Assembly (NCBI RefSeq): GCF_902729355.1
Contig: NZ_CACVCC010000017.1
Location: forward strand, 1-53,561
From: Streptococcus sp. S784/96/1
Lineage (GTDB): Bacteria > Bacillota > Bacilli > Lactobacillales > Streptococcaceae
DNA: 53,561 nt
Direction: 5' to 3'
The notes below the pieces were generated by a model. The model did no database searches, was not told the origin of the DNA, and worked only from the letters and a program-made list of their open reading frames with translations. Position 1 is the first letter of the stretch, and each line of letters starts with the position of its first letter. A program made the translations under genes and the position numbers. This document shows positions 45,061-52,899 of the stretch, piece by piece.

Positions 45061-45234
45061 ATGAACACATATATGCTATCCCTCCCTCTCCCAAAAAGCT
45101 ATGCATCAACAAATAGCCCTGTAAACCGAAAACAGGTTGGATTCCTCCCAACCTTAATTGTTATTATGATATTTGTATTTCCTTTAATTCTTCAAGGACT
45201 TCTTGATAAACTAATTTTTCAATCTGTAAAGTGA
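45061..45234 (+). CDS. Possible 57-residue small membrane protein
   Basis: ATG 45061 has a perfect AAAGGAG (45049-45055) with 5-7 nt spacing. The frame stays open for 57 codons. The N-terminus is polar (MNTYMLSLPLPKSYAST) and the C-terminal half is hydrophobic (VGFLPTLIVIMIFVFPLIL), like a single membrane helix. The last 71 nt overlap the 3' end of ulaR on the other strand, and a hairpin lies inside, which speaks against it. No homologue is recognised. It could be a small membrane peptide or a chance frame behind a repeat-borne ribosome site. Confidence 0.35.
   Translation: MNTYMLSLPLPKSYASTNSPVNRKQVGFLPTLIVIMIFVFPLILQGLLDKLIFQSVK
45134..45154 (-). terminator. Probable terminator of ulaR
   Basis: AGGTTGG-ATTCCTC-CCAACCT lies 10-30 nt past the ulaR stop. 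On the minus strand GTTTT follows. Confidence 0.6.
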
Positions 45235-46837
45235 TGCGTTGCACATCTTGTCTCTCAGTTAATTGCTGACTAATCAGTCGGACAAGTTCTTCGTGAAATT
45301 TATGATCATCATAGGAATTAACCTTTTTGCCAAAGCGTATAAGACGAATGATATCACTATCTGACAATACTGCTTGGACTGTCAAAACCGGCAATTGAGT
45401 ATCTACTTGGTCTAGGGTTGAAACGATGAAATCTACCATAACCAAATCTTTAACACTTTGAAATTGTTCATTTGTAAAAATGGCTTCAATCGTTACACGA
45501 GGCAAGTATTCCCGACATTGACTCAGTAAAAATTTTTGAACAGCGACACCTTCATCACAAATAATCAAGGCTGTTCTTTTGTGACACGATTTTTCTGGTA
45601 CTTGAAGTTCTCCTCCCAGATGGATGGCTAAAAATCCAATATCATCTTCAGTGAGGTGAATATTCCACGCTTTTTCTAAAATTGGAACAGTTGCCCGTGT
45701 CGCTTCAAACAACATTGCATATCTATCTTTTAATTGTGGCAACAATATATTTTTAGTTGTAATACCATATGTTTTACGATAAATGAGTGCTTTGCTATGG
45801 GTCAAAAGCTGACGCAGTAACTCTTGGCGCCGATTGAAACATAACCCTTTTTCCTCACTTAAAGTGTCTAAAAAGATATTCAAAGTGCGCCGCATTCCGT
45901 CATAATCTTGACTTTCCAGATGGGCATCTTTATCCTTACGAAAAGACAATAATAGCAGAGCAATAATACCAACTTCAATCTCATCCAGAGTAAACTCAAA
46001 TGTTGATGTCAACTGATTGGCAAGTTTTTTCGCTACACGATATTCTATCCTCTGACGAATAAGGCTAAAGTCATCAAAAAACCTATCTTTCTCCACTGCC
46101 GTAAGTTCCATATTGCGATAATTTAAGAGAAAATAGGGTAGGGTTTTTATGATGAATTGCCTGTCTTGCTGGCTAATTTTTTTACCAATATTAGTCTGAA
46201 GATTGATAAAAAATAGGTTAAAATAATCTAATATTTCTGTTGAAAAATAGCGCTCTAAGACAATAAATCTATCTTTTTTTAAATTTAAAATCCCCCATAG
46301 TTGCTGATTATTGATATCTAAAAATTGCTGGGCTAGACCATAAAAAAATCGAAATTTATCCAAGGGATGTCCAGAAAAATAATAGCCTTTATTTCTCATG
46401 ACCTTTAACACAATTTGGACGGGTTCATGATCCAAATACTGGCGAATATCATTCAAATCATTTAAAACCGTATTACGTGAGACATCTGTCAGATGCATCA
46501 TTTTTTCAATGGTTACCCGTTCTTGAGAAAGCGCAATATAGGCCATGATAAGCCTCATGCGTTCTTTTCGACTCATGACATAAGAATAATCATCTAATTC
46601 TGACAATAATTCTCGACAAGCTGTTTTTTGAGCTTCATTTAAAACGACTCCAATACGCGGATAGGAGATTATAGGCGGAATATCTGCTGGTAAAGCCTCA
46701 TTTACCTTTTCAAGGTGATAATAAATTTTACGTCGCGACTGTCCTAACGTTCTTGAAATAGACATGACAGTCTCAGGTTCTTCAAGTTTCAATAAGTATC
46801 GGACTAATTCATAACTTCTCTTATCTAGTAAAAGCAT
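45164..46837 (-). CDS. ulaR: PRD-containing transcriptional regulator of the ula regulon (BglG/MtlR type)
   Basis: 557 residues. N-terminal helix-turn-helix domains (LVRYLLKLEEPETVMSISRTLGQSRRKIYYHL, then a second at about 100-140: RVTIEKMMHLTDVSRNTVLNDL) are followed by two PTS regulation domains (about 190-420), with TLDEIEVGIIALLLLS and EDDIGFLAIHLGGEL. A IIB-like domain follows (TALIICDEGVAVQKFLLSQC). The C-terminal EIIA-like domain is short or missing. It would sense PTS phosphorylation and activate ulaA and ulaG. The start at 46837 has GGAAGGAG upstream. Its own promoter carries a cre site. The name rests on location and type. Confidence 0.88.
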   Translation of the reverse strand: MLLLDKRSYELVRYLLKLEEPETVMSISRTLGQSRRKIYYHLEKVNEALPADIPPIISYPRIGVVLNEAQKTACRELLSELDDYSYVMSRKERMRLIMAYIALSQERVTIEKMMHLTDVSRNTVLNDLNDIRQYLDHEPVQIVLKVMRNKGYYFSGHPLDKFRFFYGLAQQFLDINNQQLWGILNLKKDRFIVLERYFSTEILDYFNLFFINLQTNIGKKISQQDRQFIIKTLPYFLLNYRNMELTAVEKDRFFDDFSLIRQRIEYRVAKKLANQLTSTFEFTLDEIEVGIIALLLLSFRKDKDAHLESQDYDGMRRTLNIFLDTLSEEKGLCFNRRQELLRQLLTHSKALIYRKTYGITTKNILLPQLKDRYAMLFEATRATVPILEKAWNIHLTEDDIGFLAIHLGGELQVPEKSCHKRTALIICDEGVAVQKFLLSQCREYLPRVTIEAIFTNEQFQSVKDLVMVDFIVSTLDQVDTQLPVLTVQAVLSDSDIIRLIRFGKKVNSYDDHKFHEELVRLISQQLTERQDVQRITLQIEKLVYQEVLEELKEIQIS

Positions 46838-46905
46838 AGATCTCCTTCCTAAACATTGCCAGTTAGCAGCAAGAGTCATTGACTGATTCCCTATCGCCAG
46901 AGTCT

Positions 46906-46934
46906 ATTATAACACTTTTTGAAAACGTATGCAA
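46906..46934 (-). promoter_or_regulatory. ulaR promoter with overlapping cre site
   Basis: TGT-TATAAT (TATAAT at 46906-46911), a 17-nt spacer and TTGCAT (46929-46934). The cre-like TGAAAACGTATGCA (46920-46933, two mismatches to the consensus) covers the spacer and the -35 box, so CcpA binding would block transcription. Confidence 0.7.
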
Positions 46935-47061
46935 AACCTATTGGAAATATTCAAACTATTTTTACATTACCGCAACAGAGTGAAAAGAAGTAGAACAATT
47001 CTCTAAAAAGTACACAAAAACTCAATTTTCAAAAAGATTAACTCCTTTTGGTACACAGTTG

Positions 47062-47105
47062 AAGGCATAGAAATGCGTTATTAAAACGCTGTTTCTATGC
47101 CTTTT
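47062..47105 (-). terminator. Terminator at the end of the ula operon
   Basis: GAAGGCATAGAAATGCGTT / AACGCTGTTTCTATGCCTTTT forms a long stem 27-70 nt past the ulaF stop. The T tract is on the plus side, so efficiency on the minus strand is uncertain. Confidence 0.65.
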
Positions 47106-47131
47106 AAGTGCTTATTTTTCAAAAAATGTTA

Positions 47132-47848
47132 TCAGTGCGGCACTCCTTTTTGTCCATAATAGGCATTCGGACCATGCTTACGTAGGTAATGTTTGTCTAA
47201 AATATACTGCGGTGCTGGTTCGACACGAGGATTGATTTGCTCTGTAAAGCGATTCATCTTCGCGACTTCTTCCAAAACAACAGAATGATAAACTGCCTGA
47301 TTAGGTGTTTTTCCCCAGGTAAACGGCCCGTGATTGCGTACCACAATTCCTGGCACTGCAACTGGCTCTAGATTGCGACGGGTAAATTCTTCAATAATCA
47401 CAGCACCTGTTTCCTTTTCATAGGCCATATTTACCTCTTCTTCGGTCAATGAGCGTGCGCAAGGAATAGGACCATAGAAATAATCTGCATGGGTGGTACC
47501 ATAAAAAGGGATGTCACGACCAGCTTGCGCCCAGCCAACTGCTTCAGTTGAGTGAGTGTGCACTACTGCTTGAATATCTGGCCAAGCCTTGTAGAGAGCA
47601 ACGTGTGTCGCTAAATCTGATGATGGGTTGAGCTCTCCCTCAACAACATTCCCATCAAGGTCTGTCACGACCATATTATTAGGGGTTAATTTGTCATAAT
47701 CAACACCTGACGGTTTGATGACGATGCGTCCCAATTCACGACACACTTCTGACACGTTGCCCCAAGTGAATTTAACCAAACCATGGGCTGGAAGGGCAAT
47801 GTTTGCCTCATAGACCCGTTGGCGCATTTCTTGTAGTTTTTTTGCCAT
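47132..47848 (-). CDS. ulaF: L-ribulose-5-phosphate 4-epimerase
   Basis: A 238-residue class II aldolase-fold epimerase that turns L-ribulose 5-phosphate into D-xylulose 5-phosphate, the exit of the ascorbate route into the pentose phosphate pathway. The zinc ligands lie in VVHTHSTEAVGWA (two histidines) and VRNHGPFTWG; SSDLATHVALYK binds phosphate. ATG 47848 overlaps the TAA of ulaE (TAATG), giving coupled translation. It is the last gene of the operon. Confidence 0.95.
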   Translation of the reverse strand: MAKKLQEMRQRVYEANIALPAHGLVKFTWGNVSEVCRELGRIVIKPSGVDYDKLTPNNMVVTDLDGNVVEGELNPSSDLATHVALYKAWPDIQAVVHTHSTEAVGWAQAGRDIPFYGTTHADYFYGPIPCARSLTEEEVNMAYEKETGAVIIEEFTRRNLEPVAVPGIVVRNHGPFTWGKTPNQAVYHSVVLEEVAKMNRFTEQINPRVEPAPQYILDKHYLRKHGPNAYYGQKGVPH

Positions 47849-48711
47849 TAAATTACCTCAGCTTTCTTCATCAGCGGATAAAGGAAATCTTGTGCTTCTC
47901 GGATCGCTTCACGCGTTTCTTCAACCGTATCACAATTTTCTGACCACATTTCAATTAAGAAGGGACCGTTGTAATTGGTCTTTTTAATAACTGAAAACAT
48001 ATTTTCCCAGTCGACACAGCCCTTGCCAAATGGGACATCACGGAATTGCCCCTGAGAAGTGTCCGTAACAGGGTAAGTATCTTTAAGGTGAATAGCTGCA
48101 ATAGAACGGTGACCTAAGTAAAACTCACTCCAAATGTCATTGTGCCAGGCAGATACATTTCCCGTATCTGGGTAAACAAAGAGATAAGGGGAGTCTATCT
48201 CCTTTTCCACAGCCCTGTATTTTTCAATAGAGGACATGAAAGGGTCGTCCATAATCTCAATGGCTAACATAACCTGAGCTTGTTCTGCCCAGTCGCATGA
48301 TTTACGGAGGTTTTTAATAAAACGTTCCCGTGTTTCGGGAGATTTTTTCTCATAATAGACATCATATCCCGCTAATTGAATGGTTCTGACACCTAAATCC
48401 TGAGCCAATTCGATACATTTTTTCATGAGTTCCAGTGACTTAGCTTCAATTTCAGAATCGTTAGACCCTAAAGGATAGCGACGGTGACCTGAGAAGCAAA
48501 TGGTTGGAATTCGCACCCCTGTCTCATAAATAGCCTTAACCACATCTAAACGCTCTGCCTTGGTCCAGTCTAATCGTGCCAAACGGTCATCAGATTCATC
48601 CACAGACATTTCCACAAAATCAAATCCCAATTCTTTAGCAAATTCAAGACGCTCTAGCCAACTAAAATGTTTTGGTGTCGCTTTTTCATAAATACCAATC
48701 GGACGTGCCAT
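47848..48711 (-). CDS. ulaE: L-xylulose-5-phosphate 3-epimerase (L-ribulose-5-phosphate forming)
   Basis: A 287-residue TIM-barrel epimerase of the xylose isomerase-like superfamily; it starts MARPIGIYEKATPKHFSW as in UlaE. Metal-binding acids appear in EIMDDPFMSS, YPDTGNVSAW, AAIHLKDTY and FLIEMWSE. It converts L-xylulose 5-phosphate to L-ribulose 5-phosphate, between UlaD and UlaF. It starts 3 nt after the ulaD stop and overlaps ulaF by one base. Confidence 0.95.
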   Translation of the reverse strand: MARPIGIYEKATPKHFSWLERLEFAKELGFDFVEMSVDESDDRLARLDWTKAERLDVVKAIYETGVRIPTICFSGHRRYPLGSNDSEIEAKSLELMKKCIELAQDLGVRTIQLAGYDVYYEKKSPETRERFIKNLRKSCDWAEQAQVMLAIEIMDDPFMSSIEKYRAVEKEIDSPYLFVYPDTGNVSAWHNDIWSEFYLGHRSIAAIHLKDTYPVTDTSQGQFRDVPFGKGCVDWENMFSVIKKTNYNGPFLIEMWSENCDTVEETREAIREAQDFLYPLMKKAEVI

Positions 48712-48714
48712 AAT

Positions 48715-49380
48715 CTACCCCCAGATACGACGAATTTCATCTTTGAAAGCACGTGCAGCCCCGGCAGGATCCTCTGCTTCAGTGATGCCTCGCCCTGCAA
48801 TAAAGGTAAAAACATCTACTCCTTCAAAGAGTTTCAAGGTATCCACATCAAGACCACCTGTTACTGAGACACGGAAGCCCATGTCAATTAATTTTTTTAC
48901 CTTATCAAGGTCTTTGTCACCCCAAGTTTCACCAGCAAGGAGGGCATCACGAGATTGGTGATAGATTGCTTGTGAAATCCCAGCATCTAGCCATTGTTGT
49001 GCCTGCTCATAAGTCCAATCACCATAGAGTTCAATCTGGATTTCCCCACGGTCTCCACGGATTTCTTCAATAGCCTTACGCGCCGCTTCCATAGTAGGAA
49101 TGGTTGCACAACAAATACAAGTCATCCAGTCCGCACCACGCACTGCGTTATTTTTAGCGACAGTCCCCCCTGCATCCGCACATTTGGTATCAGCGACAAT
49201 GAGTTTATCTGGGAAGAGATTACGCAAAACCTCTACCAATTCTGAGCCCACTTGAAGAAGACAAACGGTCCCTGCTTCAATGATATCAACTTCATGACCA
49301 ACTGATACAGCTGCTTTGATAGCCCCTTTCCAATCAGAGTGGTCAAGTGCTACTTGTAAATTTGGAATATGTGTTGTCAT
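48715..49380 (-). CDS. ulaD: 3-keto-L-gulonate-6-phosphate decarboxylase
   Basis: A 221-residue decarboxylase of the orotidine-5'-phosphate decarboxylase suprafamily. Active-site blocks are VALDHSDW, EAGTVCLLQVG, ADTKCADAGG, TCICCATIPTM, YHQSRDALLAG and VTGGLDVD, all typical of the Mg-dependent KGPDC family. It yields L-xylulose 5-phosphate and CO2. The sister enzyme hexulose-6-phosphate synthase is close, but the ula context decides the call. GAGGTAA precedes ATG 49380. Confidence 0.95.
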   Translation of the reverse strand: MTTHIPNLQVALDHSDWKGAIKAAVSVGHEVDIIEAGTVCLLQVGSELVEVLRNLFPDKLIVADTKCADAGGTVAKNNAVRGADWMTCICCATIPTMEAARKAIEEIRGDRGEIQIELYGDWTYEQAQQWLDAGISQAIYHQSRDALLAGETWGDKDLDKVKKLIDMGFRVSVTGGLDVDTLKLFEGVDVFTFIAGRGITEAEDPAGAARAFKDEIRRIWG

Positions 49381-49410
49381 AATTGTTACCTCTTCTAAAT
49401 GTTATACGTC

Positions 49411-49896
49411 TTAACTCTCTAAATCTAGCCCCTCAAGATAAGGACTATTTTTGGATTCTTCTACCATTGCTAGCACTTCTTCTGGTGTCTTACAAGCAAC
49501 CAGGCGCTGAATAGAATCTTCCAACTCAAAGAGAGCAACAATCTGCGGAATCGCAACAGTAGTATGAATAGCTGCTGATTGTGCTGCTAAAGTCAATAAC
49601 ACCGATACTTCTTTACCATCTGAAAACGTCACTGGCTTCGTCAAAGTAATCAGTGAGAACGAATCACGTGAGACACCCGCTCCAGCTTGAGCATGAGGCA
49701 TCGCCATACCAGGCATCAAGATATAGTAAGGACCATATTCTTCTGTAGACGCGATAATGGCATCGTAATATTCTTCCTTAATCGCACCGCTTTCAATCAA
49801 AGGATCACAGGCCAAATGTACCGCCTCTTGCCAAGTTTCCGCTGTCAGTCCTAAACGAATGGAATTATTATCGATAAATGACTGCTTTAAATTCAT
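49411..49896 (-). CDS. ulaC: PTS ascorbate-specific IIA component
   Basis: A 161-residue IIA protein of the mannitol/fructose type. The phosphorylated histidine is in MPGMAMPHAQAGAGV. It accepts phosphate from HPr and passes it to UlaB. The C-terminal region (EDSIQRLVACKTPEEVLAMVE) is normal. It is preceded by an intra-operon hairpin in the 76-bp gap behind ulaB. Confidence 0.95.
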   Translation of the reverse strand: MNLKQSFIDNNSIRLGLTAETWQEAVHLACDPLIESGAIKEEYYDAIIASTEEYGPYYILMPGMAMPHAQAGAGVSRDSFSLITLTKPVTFSDGKEVSVLLTLAAQSAAIHTTVAIPQIVALFELEDSIQRLVACKTPEEVLAMVEESKNSPYLEGLDLES

Positions 49897-49924
49897 GATT
49901 TTCTCCCTTGCTCCATAAAATCTA

Positions 49925-49954
49925 GGGAGGTTGAAACATCTGTCTCAGCCTCCC
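49925..49954 (-). other. Hairpin between ulaB and ulaC
   Basis: GGGAGGTTGA / TCAGCCTCCC (plus strand) lies in the 76-bp gap between two genes of one operon, with no long T tract. It may act as an RNA end-stabiliser or partial terminator that sets different levels for UlaAB and the downstream genes. Confidence 0.55.
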
Positions 49955-49972
49955 TTATATCCATTTCAACGC

Positions 49973-50251
49973 TTACAAAACTTCGCCCAGTTTTGTTTTG
50001 ATTTCCACATCATCCATCAGGTTATCAAGTCCAACAAGATGGCCTTTTGTACGTCCTTCCAACTCCTTAATCAAGTGATTAGACGCCACCACAATATCAT
50101 AACCTGCTGCTAGGCCTTTAGCTTCTCCAACAGAGCATGAGGCTGACTGGATATCGGTTACCCCGAGTTCACGAAGAGCCTTTTCCACCTTCATTTTGAT
50201 CACCATTGACGATCCCATTCCGTTTCCACACGCTGTAAGTACTTTAACCAT
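49973..50251 (-). CDS. ulaB: PTS ascorbate-specific IIB component
   Basis: A 92-residue IIB protein of the SgaB type, with the phosphorylated cysteine in LTACGNGMGSSM. It hands phosphate to ascorbate during transport by UlaA. ATG 50251 has GGAGGAA upstream; the in-frame start at 50266 lies at or before that site and is rejected. It follows ulaA after a gap of 57 bp. Confidence 0.95.
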   Translation of the reverse strand: MVKVLTACGNGMGSSMVIKMKVEKALRELGVTDIQSASCSVGEAKGLAAGYDIVVASNHLIKELEGRTKGHLVGLDNLMDDVEIKTKLGEVL

Positions 50252-50308
50252 TTTGAATTCCTCCATTTTTCATTTGTAACATCGCAGAGCAGATACTCTT
50301 AGTGATTT

Positions 50309-51739
50309 CTACTGAGCATCTCCACGGTAATAAGCTTCTTTATCTTTTGCTTTGGCAAATTGCAATTGTGGGATGGCAAGCAAGAAGAGGCAGACCAAAC
50401 CATAACCGACAACGCCAAGATATTTAAAGGCATAACCAAATGGCAACCAAGGCAACACCAAATCAATATTTCCGTGATAACCACCAGTCAATCCCAAAAG
50501 ACTGACCGCAACCGCACCAAGAGCCACTTGAAGCACACCAGATAAGAATGATAAGGCTACTGCAGCTTTCCAGCCACCGCGTTTGTCCGCATAAACCGCA
50601 ATCGCCGCATTGTCAAAGAATACTGGCACAAAACCTGTAATAATCAAGACTGGATTTTTGAAAATAACCAACAATGCAATGGTGAGCAATTGCCCAATCA
50701 AACCGAAGGCAAATCCTGAAAGCACCGCATTTGATGAGCCAAAACCGTAAGACGCTGCAACGTCAACCGCTGGGAATGACCCTGGAAGCAATTTACTAGA
50801 GATTCCTTGGAAGGCATTTGTCAATTCTGCAACGAACATGCGAACCCCTTGCATCAAGATAAAGAGATAAACTGAGAAAGTAAGGGCTGTTTGAATCACA
50901 TACATCAAGAACGATTTCGCCGGGTTATAAGCACCTGCTCCAATCAATTCTGCATTAGACATAATTTCAGGACCTAAGACAGCGAGAATTCCTCCAAAGA
51001 ATACCAGCATAAGTGTTGCTGAGGCAACGACCGTATCATGGAAAATATTAAGGAAAGAAGGCAATTTCAAGTTATCCAAATTTTCTTCTTTTTTACCAAA
51101 AATTGGAGCAACTTTATCCACAAACCAAATCGCAAACTGTTGCTGGTGACCAATGGCAAAGCCACCACCACCTGTCAAACGTTGGGTCGCCTCAACCGTC
51201 ATATTTGAACTCACTGCCCAGTAAAGCCCACAGATGATGCCAACTGCCCACGCTCCTGTTGCATTTTGCAACTGAGGAATAAGGAGAAGAACAAAAACAG
51301 AAATCGTCGCTGCCTGTTGCACCATAATGTGACCTGTAATGAACAGTGTTCTAACCTTAGTTACTTTACGAAGAGCAACCAGCAGAATATTAACCCCAAA
51401 TCCAATCAAAAGAGCTGTCGTTGCTACGTCAATAAAGCCCATCTCTGTTAATTTTTCATTCGCAGCAGCTAAGCCAAAATAAGGGTCAATAACCGCCGCT
51501 TCAAGGTTAAACTTCTTAGCTAGGGCAACAAGGATTGGACGGAAAGTAGTTACCAAACCACCTGCACCAACATTCAAAATAAGGTAACCAACAGTAGCTT
51601 TTACAAATCCCGCAAAAACTTCGTGAGCTGATTTTTTTAGAAGAATGTATCCTACCAAAACCAAGAGACCAACGAAGAAAGCAGGATTCTGCAAAATATT
51701 AGTTGAGAACCACTGCAAGACAACCTGTAAGATATCCAT
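50309..51739 (-). CDS. ulaA: PTS ascorbate-specific IIC component (SgaT/UlaA type)
   Basis: A 476-residue membrane permease with about 11 helices, as in the IIC(Asc) family. Typical stretches are VGYILLKKSAHEVFAGFVKATVG at the N-terminus, AIGHQQQFAIWFVDKVAP and AVDVAASYGFGSSNAVLSGF. It moves L-ascorbate across the membrane while UlaB phosphorylates it. GCGAGGTATAT lies upstream of ATG 51739. It is the first gene of the ulaABCDEF operon; the promoter has a cre site and a UlaR-type box. Confidence 0.96.
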   Translation of the reverse strand: MDILQVVLQWFSTNILQNPAFFVGLLVLVGYILLKKSAHEVFAGFVKATVGYLILNVGAGGLVTTFRPILVALAKKFNLEAAVIDPYFGLAAANEKLTEMGFIDVATTALLIGFGVNILLVALRKVTKVRTLFITGHIMVQQAATISVFVLLLIPQLQNATGAWAVGIICGLYWAVSSNMTVEATQRLTGGGGFAIGHQQQFAIWFVDKVAPIFGKKEENLDNLKLPSFLNIFHDTVVASATLMLVFFGGILAVLGPEIMSNAELIGAGAYNPAKSFLMYVIQTALTFSVYLFILMQGVRMFVAELTNAFQGISSKLLPGSFPAVDVAASYGFGSSNAVLSGFAFGLIGQLLTIALLVIFKNPVLIITGFVPVFFDNAAIAVYADKRGGWKAAVALSFLSGVLQVALGAVAVSLLGLTGGYHGNIDLVLPWLPFGYAFKYLGVVGYGLVCLFLLAIPQLQFAKAKDKEAYYRGDAQ

Positions 51740-51788
51740 GAGATATACCTCGCTTTTTGATTTATTAATGATGTTTACTTACAACTTC

Positions 51789-51845
51789 ATTATAGATTGT
51801 GTAAGCGCTTTAAAAAAGACCAAGAAATACACAATCATGTGTTCA
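51789..51845 (-). promoter_or_regulatory. ulaA promoter with cre site and UlaR-type box
   Basis: The -10 TATAAT is at 51789-51794. A cre-like TGTAAGCGCTTTAA (51800-51813) lies immediately upstream. The 31-bp box (51815-51845) starts AAAGACCAAGAAA and has ACACA-ATCA-TGTGT. No good -35 is present, as expected for activator-dependent transcription. The -10, cre and box are spaced as in ulaG within one base. Confidence 0.8.
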
Positions 51846-52899
51846 AAAATGTACTTATCGGTCAATATCCCCTTGTGAAATAGTATTTATCGTCACCAAA
51901 AACTGAAGAAAACTTCACCTTCCTAAACAGTAAATATGTTACAATTTGGCACAAATAGAATGAATTTAGAAAAAGAATAAGACTACATCTTAAGAAAATG
52001 CGCCCTAAACCACCTTTACTGCACCAAGTCTGTTACACTACTAAAGAGGTTAGAAGGCAGAGAGGAACCGAATAGACTGAAAAAATATTCATCCCTCTTA
52101 AATTTTAAAGTAAAGACAGTTTGACGCTATAAAATAAAAGGCTAAAACACTTTTTTCCTAATCTCGAAGGGGTCGGCAAGACACAGGCTTACCAAGAAGT
52201 AATAGAATTCCAAAGGAGGTTTTGATACTGACTTCATCAACTTCATTTTTCACTTTCAACCTCAGAAGGTCTCCTAGATCTTAACGATTGTGACTAATCC
52301 TGTTCGTCTTATTTCATACTCCTACAACATTCTCCTATCTTTCCGTTTTTTCAACATAAACAATATAACTTATCTGTTCCAAGCAACTGCTACTTACGCC
52401 TTAAATAGACCGTATGATATCACTATTGACATGGTAATCGCAATACTATCCCATACATTTTTTCAAAACCAAACAGGCGATACAACCCGTCTGACTATCT
52501 CTGCTAAAGTATGAATAAATCTCATACCAACCGTTAGTAATGCACCAAAACCAGTCAAGGCAACACCTATGGACTAATACTAAAAGACTAACAGACAGAA
52601 CCCGCAGCAACACAATCAAATTGTCAAATAATTACAAGAAAAACTAGAAAGAAAACTCACTAAAATCTGAGTTAATTGCACTCTAGTCTCCCCTCAATAA
52701 AAGGTACCGAATGCCAATCAATACACAGAGATAGAAAAAATTAACAAGGCCAGACGGAAATGCCATAATTTGACTAATATTCAAGGTAACCGAAGTCACT
52801 TGAGCCCCCTTATTGAGAGGCTAAAACCACATTTCCCAACAAATAAACCAGCAAGGGATTCCTGTTATAGACAATATGTAAAGACCCCCAGTTGATATC
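51846..52899. other. Gene-free, decayed region upstream of the ula operon
   Basis: No intact gene. A repeat phrase like that near 25137 occurs at about 52232-52275 (TTCAACCTCAGAAGG). On the minus strand about 52390-52570 reads as part of a membrane-like protein (FGALLTVGMRFIHTLAEIVRRVV and DSIAITMSIVISYG, one stop between) that is not recognised. A plus-strand frame at 52290-52514 has no ribosome site and overlaps it. The rest looks random. Confidence 0.35.

Noticed and set aside
52290..52514. 74-codon plus-strand frame upstream of the IS110 remnant
   Set aside because: No ribosome site, no homology seen, and it overlaps a better minus-strand remnant.
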